Source: Solenopsis invicta
Lineage: Eukaryota; Arthropoda; Insecta; Hymenoptera; Formicidae
Reading direction: 5' to 3'
Length of the DNA: 64,000 nt
Assembly (NCBI RefSeq): GCF_016802725.1
Contig: NC_052670.1
Span: 11,924,141-11,988,140, forward strand
In this document: positions 1 to 13,700 of the stretch, in pieces
Numbering within the stretch: position 1 is the stretch's first letter
Layout of the letters: every line of letters begins with the position of its first letter
Translations under genes and position numbers: made by a program
Notes under the pieces: generated by a model
Told to the model about the DNA's origin: nothing
The model's database searches: none
The model's input: only the letters and a program-made list of their open reading frames with translations

Positions 1-102
1 GGCACGGGCGAGAGTACGACACTTTTTGTTCGCCCTCCGACAAAGCCTCAAGCGATTCTGCGAAGAAGGATGTCCGGGTTGGCACTTTCGAGATTCAACG
101 CA

Positions 103-163
103 ATGGCGCTCCTTTTACTCTTTGGAATTTTGTTCATGCGGATTCACGCTGAGTACATTAATT
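103..163 (+). CDS. Protease exon 1: signal peptide
   Basis: Encodes a hydrophobic leader (MALLLLFGILFMRIHA) and ends in phase 1 before gtaagt. An in-frame ATG at 70 would add 11 residues, and the frame is open to base 1, so the true start could be further upstream. I prefer 103 because it puts a classic signal peptide at the N-terminus. Joining to exon 2 across 11.8 kb rests only on matching phase and on exon 2 lacking a leader of its own. Confidence 0.65.
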
Positions 164-3100
164 GTAAGTAGATTCTCGCTAATTAATTTTTGTCGTACCG
201 CCAGATGAGATTACAATGTTCCTGCAAATAACATCGCTTAAAGAAATATAAAATATTTTCGAATTTCAAACAGCATTGAAGATTGTCTACAAAATTAACT
301 TAAAAATGTTTATGCACACATAGAGAACAATTGCTTATTACTTTCTTTAATTCAAAAAATTTCTGAAGACTTCTTAGAGAAAATATTGTCAAAAATCTTG
401 CAGGAACAAACTAAATCTTACGATAATTGCGGATGATACTTAAGATGAGAGAGATGCAATGAATGTGAAATATTATAAAACTTTTCAATGAAAATATAAC
501 AATTCAAAATAAAATTGTGTAGGCATATTTCTGTCGAGCATGGTATTGTCGATTACGATGTCGTGGGCACATTTCCGTTGTCGATCATGCTACGTTTAAC
601 GGAGCACAGTGATTTTCGAGACTGTGATTGGCTCCGCGAGATCGTACAATCGGCCCTGATTTGTTATTGCCGTTGTGCCCTCACGCGCGTTAGGTAAAGC
701 CCCGGGTTTGATGCGCGGTTCGGCAGTTTTGCCAGAGCTGCCTGCAAGCATTGTACAGTATTAAATACACAGACACTTTATACGTAACTGACGACTCGGC
801 TTGCGTTAATTTACCTACCAACTATCCATTCTACAGACCATCCGTGACAAAAGCCCCTACAGACCTTTTCAGAAGTGGGATTCGCCGTGATAATGTGGAA
901 ACTTACGTTATTGCGATATTCGGCGGTGTAGTGGTGTGCGAGTGTTGATGATTTCGTGCGCGCGAATGTAAGATGATGGGTACTGTACGCTCTGTGAGAG
1001 TAACCCGCGAAATATTTTTGCTGCGAGTAAAATGACTATCCAAGTACTGGCTGTCATTCTGTGAATCATTCGTGCCGCTCCGACCTGAGTGTCAACAGCA
1101 CCATAAAGCCGCTAGAAAGTAAGGACTTAGCAGAATTAAAAGAAGCTCTCCGCGACAGAGGATTGCCGACGAAGGGAGCAAAGGCCGAACTCAGCCAACG
1201 ACTAATTGAACAAGATCCGAATATCTGGACGACTTTAGACGGAGAGTTAAATAAAGTATCGTGTAAGGAAAATATATCGGCGGTCGCGCAGGAAACGAGG
1301 CGCGAGCCGACCGACGAGGAAGACGCTTCTGTAACTCGTGGCACGCTCGACGACGACGACGACCGGTACCGACGAGCAGTACCGTATCTGCGACTGACGC
1401 CGTCCGGGGCCTTAAGAATCTTCTACCAGAATTCAACGCCACAGAAAATACTTTTTGGAGGTGGAAGAATCAACTCGAATTACTAAGAAATTCATATAAG
1501 CTGGACGACAATTCAACTAGAATTTTGATAAGTTTACGACTAAAAGGACGAGCGCTCACTTGATTCCATTCGAGAGCAGAGTATTTAACATTGAATATCA
1601 ACGACCTTCTGGAGAAAATGAAGCAAACATTCGATTTGCGCCCAGGGAAGATGACATTCCGGAAAGAGTTCGAGGCCCGTATTTAAAAGGTGGACGAGCC
1701 GTTCTGTGACTACTACCACCAGAAAGTGATTCTCGCTAATCGCGAAATCACCGAGTTCGGGAGCAAAGGCACCGTCCTTTGCAGGAAGGGGGAGACATCA
1801 GTGAATCAATGAATTCATTGATAATGAATCCCTGGTCAGTTAATTAGATCATTCCGTCTTTGACTAATCTACAGTTTTTCGTAAAAAACTTTCAATAACG
1901 CTCGCCTTAAAAATTGGATAGTCTTATGTTCTCGTAACTAAATTAATAATTATTTTTCTAAATTTGTTTTAAGTACTACTCATAAAGATCCTTAATTTTA
2001 TACATCGAAAACAATCTTAATGTATAAAATCATGCTACATTATTATTAGAGATTTTTTTCAAACTTTCTTGTAACAGCAAATATAACTGCATTTTGATTG
2101 TTTTTTTACACACTAAAAAAAATTGCTAATCTGACAAAATTTGTTTTGAATAAATTTCTTTATTTCAAATATTAAGGTATTTAAGTTAAATATATAAACT
2201 AAAGTTCAAGTATTTTTAAAGTTCAAGTATATTTAATTTAACTAAATATTTTATGTATTTATTATAAGTCAAATACATAGACAGTTAATTTTACAAAATT
2301 TAGTCAAATTGAAAAATTTAGTCAAGTTATTAATTTTTTTCTCAGGGCATGTTTCATGATTTCAATTCTAGATATTACATTTCTTATTCTCCAATTACGC
2401 GAATGCTATTTCACGCTACAGCATGCAACTCGAAATATGATGCTGCGCTGTGTCTTATTACGCGCTGTAATAGTAATAACGAAATGTTCATAAAGCATAT
2501 GTACTATCATGCGCAGGAAACACTCTCGTGCACTTATTTTCGTAGCTATCCGTGAGAAGTGGAACCTAAAGCTTCTTCTGTGGTTCTCAAAGTTTAGGTA
2601 GTAAACTTACTTTATCAAACTACACAACATCTATGGCAAACTCTATATTAGTCAGTTCGCTCGAAACTCTGAGAAGCTCGCCAACTATTCCCGCTGCAAT
2701 TAATTTTTCGAAAACTTATTTACTGTGATGTACTATGCAGCATATCTCACTTAGGCATTATTCCAAGAAATTTGAATAATTATGTTATTTTAATCTCAAA
2801 TAGATCGTGTTCAACTTCTTTTATCTGTCACATTAAAAATATTTTGTTAGATAAAATGACTATCTTTCCTCTCTTTGTAATTTTCTAAGAATTTTTTCAT
2901 ATATTAATAATTACAATTGTAGGTAACTGTTTAAAAATTTAATCATAGATTACATACGATTATTACCTAATATTTTACCGATAAATTTTTGATATCTCAA
3001 ATCTTCCATTTATATTATAATATACATTTTTCACAATATATATTTTTATCCTCTATGTAATAATAAAACAATTAACTTAATATAACATATATTTAATTAA

Positions 3101-6100
3101 TTGTACAGAAATTTTTACATCAAAACTTTTACTTATTTTATTAATTTTTGTACTATTTAAAAAATTTTTTAATACATATAAATGTAAACTTCATAATTTC
3201 TCTTCGTCTTTTTTTAAAATTAGATTATCTTTAGTTTTTTTTTTCAATTATTTACTGTACTGTTATTCACAAAATTCACGCGTATATATGAACGTATGTG
3301 ATGTAGTACGTTCGAATACATAGGTTCGTTGAGCATAAACAACTAAGCGAATCAGTTATCCCTGCGGGAAAAATCAATAAAAAAATCTATAGTTCAATGT
3401 ACTATCAAAGTTTTAAATGCATTTGCTATTTTTTATATAGAACAAACGATTCTTTCGTTTAACTAATGAAACGAGTATCATAAAGTTAACGCGAAATTGG
3501 AAAGCCGTTTAGCCAAACGAAACTTTATTTTGCATTGCTAAAACCTCTAATGAGATTATCGAGTCATTTATGGGAAGAGCGCTGGGATGAAACGGCGAGA
3601 TGCGATAGCATGGTTTGTTACTCCTCGGCTTAACTACGAGTAGCTTGTGCGGTATTCAACGAATGCATTTATGAGTGAACACTAGTTTAATTATTATAAA
3701 AATAAAGTATTAAATAGAGAATAGTGATTGCCGAGTAAGTGCGATAATAGAAGACAGGTAGAGGAGGTTTGTTGCAAATCGAGTCTCGTTGCAAAGTCGA
3801 TGCAGGAAACACCAAAATGTATTTTCTAATGATTGGAACAGCGGTCGCATATTATTAAGTACATTTTATGTTGCGGTTCGTTGCCGCCGCTGACGACGAG
3901 ATCGGCCGGCGACGGTCGCTCTCGAGCTTTTCTGTGGGTTGGCGTCCATTTAGTCAGAGTGGAGGCATTAGACGGCGAGCGGAAGTCAATGGAGAATTCG
4001 GAATAGAAGCTTGCGGATTACGCTGAAACACCGGAAGTTAATAAACCGAATTTAGTGTTCGCCATTAGCGTAGCGAATATTCGCTCCGCACTGCCAACCA
4101 ATACTTGAGAGTAACTTAACCGAAGCAAAACAGACAAGAGAAACGAAAGAAAATATGTGACAGATGTAAATGTATCCTCGAAAAACATTTGTAAAATATT
4201 ACATTGTTTACTTTCATTTCGAGCACATGTCATAATTTAAGAACTAATTTTTCCTTGATTAACATATAAAATCACTCGAAGATCTCTAATTATAATATCG
4301 ATTATAAAAAGCATAATTTAACTGAATAAAATAGTAAGATATAGATTCAAGACCGCGACTTGTATGGAACAAATTTAATATCAGATAGGCCAGTTAATTT
4401 GCTAAATAAAGTAGAGTAATTTTTAATTTTTGGGATAACACCTAGAAATATTTAGCAAGTTGCACTTTTGCTGTATCATTTGAGTACTTGCTGCAACAAA
4501 TGGCAATCAAGCGACTAAACACTAATATAACAACCAAAGCATGTAACCAATCACATCAAATTAATATGGCTAGCAGACCTTGTGATCACGTAATTGTTAT
4601 CCCGTTTGTAATCTATCTGGTCACATGGACAAAGTACGCTGAAATCATACTTGCTAAATCATACTTTGATAAATTTTAGACTTGGTTTGATTTGCATATT
4701 CAATCGTTTAAAGTAACAAAATTTATCAGATTATTGCATAACATATTGTAAACATCACAAATAGCAAAAGGACGAATGTTTTAAAGAATTTTATTTTCTT
4801 TTTACCGAGACATGTTTTTAGCAGATTTTGGCACAAATTTATAATCGTATTTTAACATCGATACCGTTTATTTTTTTTCAAACAAGTAGATAGAGGGATG
4901 GGTAAATATTTCATTCCGCGTGTCAAATTTTGACGGCCAACCGACCGGACGATCGAGATAAAATGCATACGCATGGAAAAAATGATGGAATTAACGCTCC
5001 ACAAAAAATTGTCTCCCATGTTGATTTACGTCCAAAAAAGCTCCTGTGCCAGAGACAGCGCGCTGATAGATTATTTGAACAACACGTCCCGGTTGCATAA
5101 TGCAGGTTGTATAGAGTGTCATTATCTCATTTACAATTCACTCTTTGACGCGAAACATCAGACGGAGCGCCGGCGCTCGGATAAATTTAATAAAGGTAAT
5201 TATTTGTTTTATCGGCAATAAAACGATCGTTTCTGTTAAATATTTAGGCTCTGTATTATGTGGAAGCAAAGCAAAGTGGTTTATTCATCGGATCGATAAC
5301 TGCGTACTAACTGTTCCTTCGTTGAACAATTACATTGATTGTTATAAGTATTAATTTTACGCATCGTGACTGAATAATTAACTGCGAGATTATGCAACAT
5401 AACGCAGGTGCGATATAATATTAAAAATAATTACTCTTTCATGTAGTCGCAAGAATTGAATAAAATTTTGATAATTATACTATTCGGCAGGTTGTAATCA
5501 ACATTAGCGTCCATTAAACAAATTACATTATTTTCCCAAATTCTGTGTCCCGATGCTGGAGCTTGTGCCATACGTTATTTAATTCGCATAAACATGTACC
5601 TTAACATAATTAAAATATTTTTTAGAAATTCAGTTGACGCGTTTAAAATGTAGCGATTTATAAATAAGATACTCGCTGTGTTACATGGAATTATATTCCT
5701 TGCATAAAATATTAGGCTCAGGTATTACTGCTATTTCGGTCGATAAACAAATTACATTTGCGCGCAAATTACGTTGCTGTTACGTCGTAATTTACGATCG
5801 TTTGAATATATGATCTGCATCAAAAATTGAAAAAATGTGGTTTACTGCTAACAGAAAAAGAGTAATGACATATTTTATGGAAGTGCTCGAGGAAATAAAT
5901 TTAATCGAGTGATAGAGCCAATAGTTTCAGACTATTTAAAACAAAAAAAATCAGTTACATTTTTGCCACCATTTTTGCTTCGCTGTTAAGTGTTAAATAC
6001 TCAAATGTCAACTAATTTTTTTAGTTAAATAACATTTTGTTATTTTTAACTTCTATGTGCGTCAAAATTTATTACTTAACATAAAATATTTAGTTAAAAA

Positions 6101-7745
6101 AACAACTCATCTACTCAACACAGATTAAATTACTTAGTTTCAAATTAAGCGATGTCCGTTTTAATGCATGCACCTAGTGAATAATAAATTAAATTTGAAT
6201 TAAATTTAATATTTTTATAGTTAACTTGTTTAACTTAATTGTTTTAGTTTAAATTAACGATATATTAAGTAGGAGCAACAACGACTTATAAGTTACAAGA
6301 ATTATTAAAAATAATTCAAATTGGGTAGAATTCGACACTACGAATTTAACAGTGTTTTTCGCAGGCAAAAGTGCACTGAAGGAAATATTTTATGAAATAG
6401 ACTAAATGTGTAGTTAAATAGTGATCAAATAAATTTTATAGTTATAATTACTAAATATGTAATTGACTTGATTAAATAATCTGTAGTCTTAACAAAACAA
6501 TTGTTTTTATACAACTATAATCAAATAATTCGTTAAACGTAACTAAGTTTCTGGTACTAGTTATTACAAAATTCACTTGATCACTAACTAAATATTTGAT
6601 TGATATTTCTCTGTGTGGATACGTGAAATGGAAGAATTAGCGGGTAAGCCTTGTCACAGGCCGCAGAAGTTGGGAAGTACACGACCTCGGCGTAGCTGAG
6701 TAATTCCAGATTTTGTCAACGATCGTTCAATGTCAAAATTATGACGGTATCAGAAAGGTTCTTAACCCAAGACTCCATAAACTTCTAATGCCTCGGCAAA
6801 CTGACTCGGCTTATTGAAGACGATACAGGAAAAAGTCAACACGAAACATCCATTATTCATGCGTTTTGATAATACAAATATAATACCAGTACAAATTATA
6901 GAAATTATATTTAGTACATATCATCAGCAAGAATCATATATTCTTCCAAAAAGATTGATATACCTGTCTCAATTCGTTTTCCATCGTATTCTTTTATCCT
7001 AATATGCATATGAAATTATGCATCCAATGTGATAAATCATGAAAATGCACTGATCTTTGGGTATTACACTTCGGGTATTACGTTCGACAGGGAACAATTT
7101 GTATGCCAATTGCTTATCGAAGAGATATCAAAACTGTATTTATTAGCAGAAAATCAAATTCGGTGTGATATAAGTACGTTACTTTCAATACGTATCGGTA
7201 AAATTGGAACGCTTCCCTTTACGCCGTCGCGTTAAATGCATTACAATAGCGATTTTAGATTTGTGACATTTCAAATTGACCCAGAGAGAACACTTGATAT
7301 AATTACTCGGTGAGTAATCTGCGAAGCACTTTTTATCTCGTTGGTTTTCCAGGTGAGATATTGAGCTCGAAATTGTTCCGACAGTTGCCCATGGTTGTCT
7401 CCAGATTTATCTTATCATTGGCAGAGAATCAATATTAGACGAAGTATAATCTCCTTCATATTTAATGTACATAAGGCAAAACATTGTACGTTGTTAGGAT
7501 AATTTGACGTGAAAGATTTGTAATTTGAATTTTTCCCCGTTGATCTTTCTATTTGATTACAAACGCGAATCAATACATACTCATTGACAACGTCGTTTCT
7601 TTCTCGTGCATTATGTCTTCACGAATTCGCTGTGATAACAATTTGTACGATTTACTTTGCAGCCAATACAATAAACGTAACTGTGACTTCGATTGCCAAG
7701 GTACCGTTGATTTACAACTACGGCCAGGTTTCTTTGAAAACGTGC

Positions 7746-7793
<48 letters not shown>

Positions 7794-10700
7794 CTCTTTT
7801 TTCCGAAATCCCAAACACAATCGATCCGACTGGAAGGATAAACGGAGTGCCTTCACACCAAACCTGGTCACCAAACCGAGGCGGCATTGGTCGTATTATT
7901 ATGATCGCGTCCCCGGGCTGCTTTTGACATATCTATTACGCGTTTCGGAATAGAGGCGACTTCGAATTCTATGCTACGAACGCGACCCTCCCGGTCGCTT
8001 CGACGTGCTTTCCTCGCCCGTTGTGAAAGAGCGACGAGGATGGTTGGAAATGTGGTGGTGTAGGCGTAGAGGTCCAATTAATCAGTCGGGGCGTGAAACG
8101 AGAGGGGGATCGACTTGTGTGGGTGGTTTGCGGGAGAAGGGGGGAGGTACAGGGCAGAGGGTAACCGGGGTACAACGCGTGGGGCAGGGACGTCGCAGGG
8201 ATTGTAGTGACAGATCCGCCGTATCTGTCCCTATCTGTTCGGGGCATTAAATCCGTGCGACGCCAAGCGCTATATGCCGCGCCACGGGAGGGGATCCGCT
8301 CGAATCGGTTAACATTTCGGTAACGCGATTTCGGGGTTTCAATTAAACGCAACACAAACAGACACGTCGCGCCGCCGCGCGCCGGTCAGGTCGAGGCTGA
8401 TTTTAAGAATTCTCTTCCTCCGATCGAACCGAATGTTTGTCTCTTTTACAAATATGCGTACACTGTTAAATTCGCAGTGCCAAATTCTATCTAATTTTAT
8501 TTCAATCATTCTTGCCCTTGCTCCTACTTAATGTCGTCAATTTAAATTAAAACAGAGTTAAACAAATTAACTGTAAAAATGTTAATTTGACTCAAATTTA
8601 ATTTATTATTTAATAAGAGCATGCGTTAATACTAATACTACTTACTTTGAAATTAAGCAATTTAACCATAGAAATAAATTGATCAGATGTTAAGTTGTTT
8701 TTATAAATATGTATTTTGTGTTGATATAATAAATTTTGACACCCCTTATAAAAAAAAAATACACAACTGGACGTTGGGGGTCCGAAATGATAGTCAAATT
8801 GAGTGTTGACTCCTAGATAAACCTTCACTTGAGGATTAACACTTGAGTGTATTTTTTTATAAGAGTTAAATAGAAGTTAAAAATAACAAAATGTTATTTA
8901 ACTGAAAGAATTGGTTTAAATTTGATTCTTTAATATTTATCAGTGTACACAATTAAATCAGTCATGGAGCAATCAATTCTTTTATAACTAGAGAAATCGA
9001 TTATTTGTTTTCTAAACAGATGCTTTACAAATTGGAAAATACATACAATTGGAAATACGTTTGAATTGTGATAGCAATTTGTACGAATCAAAAGATTTAA
9101 TAATAAACCGTTGGGGAAAGGCTTTTCCATGTTCGTTTCTACAACAATCGAATCAATTACGATTCGACGTAATTGGTGCCATCTAATTATTATTAATTAA
9201 TAATACAATTTATGATTATTGTTTGTGGTATAACAATCTATAATCGCCGATTGCAAAACGAATGCGCTAAACGAGTTTGAGATGACTGCATTTATCGCGT
9301 TGACATAATAGTATTAAATTAGGTTTCTTTTAATTGATGCTAATATAAAATCGACACCTCTATTTTTTAAGTTTTTTAAATTAATATAATATGTTCTGTG
9401 TGAATGATTACCTAATGTTTCGATTAACTATTGTATGACTTCGGTAGAAAGTTTCGTATTTTTTATTATTTATTTCAATGAAAAATAAATTTTTCAAAAT
9501 TTTTTCAAGCGACAATCAATATTGTTACTAAATACAATATTTTTCTTCTAATTTTTTACAATATTTACACAACAAACATGAGTATTCCCAGACAGCACCA
9601 TGTCCAAAATCGCAGTATGATACGTCGATCGGAATATACGTCTTGACGAGATAGACTACTCTTGAAAACTAAAGATACTTTTAGGAATTTTTTCTATTAA
9701 ATAAAAATAAGATATACTCTGAAAAAATTATATATGTTTGAAAAATATGTACGACGTAAAAGTAAATATTTTTTTCTTTCTTTCTACAAGACAGTACAAT
9801 ATGGGATTGCAGTTGCTTGCAATGCGATCAAATATTGACCAAGATGTCCAAGATAAAAGTAGTATTAATGATTTGAAAACAAAAAATGTTTTTAAATGAG
9901 TAAACTTGTAATGTTCGTCTAAACATCAATAACTAATATCGGTATATTTTCAATTTGACAGTAGTTTGAAACAATATTTTGAATTCTTTCATTTTTTCAA
10001 TATGTGATTTAACAGTAAATCGAAATAAACGGGCAAAAGATGTTAAATGTAAATAATCTTTATATTTATATTCATTGAGAAGAAAAAACGTTTAAACTTT
10101 ACAAAGTCTTCTTCAGTTGCAATGTAAAATTAATCTTAATATATAAAAATCAAACGCATTAATTTATACGCATACGTATGTACATAATTGATTCTTTAGT
10201 ATACGCGTTCTGTCCACAATTGATTCACTTAATTTCCTTATTAAGAATTAATTAAGTACAAGGTGATAAAATAGTCGTTTGTCAGTGTACGCATATTTAA
10301 TCCGTATATTTAATAGTAAATTCGTTAAGTTATTTTTTCCTACTAGATTAAATATAATATATAACTTACATGTAATTGAAGATGCGGTAATATTTGTAAT
10401 CGGAATAATGCGACAGCCTTCCTGTTTAACGTCTTCAAAATCAATAATTTCGAGCGGACAAGCACGCGTGTAGTTAACATTATTTGCATGTTTTGACGCT
10501 ATCAGTAATAGATATATAATTTAGTAAATTTGTTAAGAATATTCAGATAACAGTCATCATAATAGCAATTCTGTATCGTTAATGAAATTCAATCAACTTT
10601 ATTTTCATTTTTTTCCCTCTTATTTAACCCTAAAAAAAATAGAAAAAAATCAAGACAGTTGGTCGAGATTCATACAATAATGACATGTTTTATAAGTACA

Positions 10701-13700
10701 ATTATAAAAGTAGAAAACAATTGAACTGGTAGTTTTTTTAAATCATAGCTAATTGTAAGTACCACATTCGAAAACAGAATTTCGAGAGAAATGCGTTTTA
10801 AGTTTTATGAAATATTGTTTGCTATAATATGTTAAAATGTATGTATATGTTTTATATATGCGTATACAATATATAACAACATGTCTTATTCTCAAGACTA
10901 TAAGCTTTCAAAAAAAGAAAAAAACATGTATTCTTTGAGTTTTGAATAGCAGTATTCCCTTAAGAATATTATTTAAACATTTTTTAGACAATATATTATA
11001 AAAACATCTTTAAGATATGTTTAAGATGTCTTATATCCCGATTTTTGATGTGCGGCCTGGATTGGCTTATAATCCTGTAATTCGCCGTGAATCTTTCTTT
11101 CTAAAAAAGAAATTCCATTATCGAATTAGTTTGTACAATTTTCAGTAAAATTCACGATTTGAATCTGTTATAATCTAATCCTTAAAATCGATCACATTGT
11201 CACTCATCGGTCTTCAGATATTACTATTATATTCATGGGAGTCGCGCTCTACTCATTTACGCCACGTCACGAACATTAATCATCAAATACTAAGGACGAT
11301 CGATAACCTGTCAATATGCTCTCATAAACAAGAGTGCAGATGGTAATTCCCTATCGGATTGGAATAATCGAAACATGGACCGATGACCGATACTAACAGC
11401 ATTTGATAATAATTGCGATGTTTCTCAGACAATCCCCAATTCTCTCGTAATTTTCCAAACTAGTGCGCAAATAATTTATTCAAATCAATAAAATATTGAA
11501 TAGACATACATAATGCATTTGTAGTGAAGTAAATAATAAAAAATTGAAGAACAAAAAAAGAACTGTAAAATAAGATCTCCTATATTTCCAACATCAACGT
11601 AATTTATAGATATTACCTAATTTTTTCGAAAGTTGATGACAATAAATTCTCTTGCATGGAAATCTATAAAAAAAATATATATATAAGAATGGAAAAGACA
11701 CTAATTGCGAGAAAACGACGCATTAATTGCTAAGTGTATTGTTAGATTATACAGCGTGTCGTCCGATTTGGCGACTCGCTAGACACTCAATGTTCCGGTA
11801 CTCGTCTTCGCTTCATTGGCGCAACATAAAGAAAAGGTAAGATTAAGCTGGCGTCTAAGATCGTGTCGCTCATCGATCGACGTTAGCGGCTTACAGTATC
11901 AGGCGAAACGTGCGAGATGTTTGCACCGAGCCTCGCAGCGAGATCACCGAGACAATTAATCGTTATCGAACATTAATCGAGGAAATTCGTATTTGATAGT
12001 GGCAGATGTTCCGTGCGGTAGGAGTGAGAGGATAGAAGCAACAAGGATTGTCGGAGGTCAAAATGCAGCCCCACGTGAATTTCCATGGCTGGTGAGCATT
12101 ACGAGAAAAGGTGGACACTTCTGCGGCGGCGCAATTTTGAACGACAAATTTATATTAACTGCTGGACACTGTTTATGTGTGTAAGTAATTTTAAACTGAA
12201 TTTTAATTTTAATAATTAATCTTTTTAATCATTTGTGTATCACAAGTTGTAACGCTGCATTTTTGTATCGTACGCAGAAATCGCAAATTCTTAATTCATT
12301 AACTGATATGGAAGATTTATCGCGTCATGAAAAAAATTATCTAAAATAGTTCCAAAAATCTTTAAACTTTAAATCCGCTGTTGATCTTCATATAAAATAA
12401 AATGTCTACAAGTTAGTTTAATAAGAAATTTTTTCAGAGTTGAAATATTGTACATACATATTAAAAAAAAAATCTAAAATTTATTGTGTACAATTATTTT
12501 AATTTCATTTGTTGGAAACATCAGCATTTGCAATAGATTAGGTCCCGATTAATTTTTGTTTCTGTAATAAACACGTCTACCAAAAAAAATTAAAATTATA
12601 TAAATGAGAATAGTGTCTAGTTGATGGCCTAAAATACAATATATAGCATAATTTTGCTTGTACTTCAGTAACAAGTTTTCAAAAGATGCATCTTCATTAA
12701 CGGAGTATATAGACTTTGTAAAGACTAAGTCCTTTATAAAGTAGGCTTTAATTTCAACGGTCGATCTGAAACTTACAATTTCTTGACAACTTTTAATAGG
12801 ATGCTCGCATATTAAATTTCGTTAAATCCGCCGGAGGCCCGATTATTATCTCAAAGGTTATCTACGTAAAGTATTCCATTTGATGTTGTCGAGAATTTCA
12901 TTACATATCAATTTTGTCAATTTTTTATTTAATAATAATAATAATTGACTCATTTTAAAGCTTAATGAATAAGATAGTGAAATTAATGTTAAAATTTGAA
13001 AACTCGTAAAGAAAAATTAATAAAACTAATAAAAGAAATTCATTTAAGATTTGTATCGATTCCCAATTTTAATATTTTGATTAGATTCACATCATATCAA
13101 GATATTTTCAAATATTTTTAAAATTTTTAAAATTCAGACTATACATACACACAAAACACTTAGTCAGTAATTGTTCAAATTTATGATTATGTGAGACATA
13201 CTACGCAAGTTTATTTCATTTGCAGACGATTTATCTTTTTAAAAAAATTGCTGCTATTCCGCGAATAATAAATCACGCTCCTCAAAGGGAAAAAAACTTG
13301 ATACGCTTACGCACGTATAAAACTGATGGCTGACATAAAAGTTATTGTAAAATTTAACTGATTTCACAGAAATGTTATTCTACCTGCCGTATAAATACAG
13401 CAAATAGATATATACCGTACATGTGATTTTTATCCATGTTACTATGTCAAACAAAAACAAGTAAAAATCGCACAAACTGCATTCGTGCAAAATTCGTCAG
13501 CGATAATTGATCAACATTCCTAATAAAATAGATATATAGATACTACAAAAAACCCAACGCGTATTTGTAAATCTTGTACTAGGCAAAAAAAAATTATTCA
13601 TCACATGTCACTGAAAATCTATTTAAATATACTAAATTATTTATTTAGATTACAGTTCTCACTTCCAGCAGCGATAAATAAAAAATGAGCGATTTGTAAA

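Larger units (their letters stand above)
164..11999 (+). other. Intron 1 of the protease, TE-rich and AT-rich
   Basis: Starts gtaagt and ends ttgatag. Apart from the elements listed separately (gag remnant, palindromic MITEs, inverted repeat pair, GA run) I see no supported gene or RNA. A locally GC-rich tract at about 7880-8400 stands out but has no coding signal I trust. 8910-11999 is featureless AT-rich DNA to my eye. Confidence 0.6.

Noticed and set aside
7553..7927. 124-residue frame with an Arg-Glu run and its antisense Leu-Ser run
   Set aside because: Produced by the GA microsatellite; flanking residues show no family.
10050..10150. GAAGAAGACTTTGTAAAG then TTTAAACGTT on the minus strand, like the tails of Penelope-type elements
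   Set aside because: Only one short motif and no reverse transcriptase nearby.
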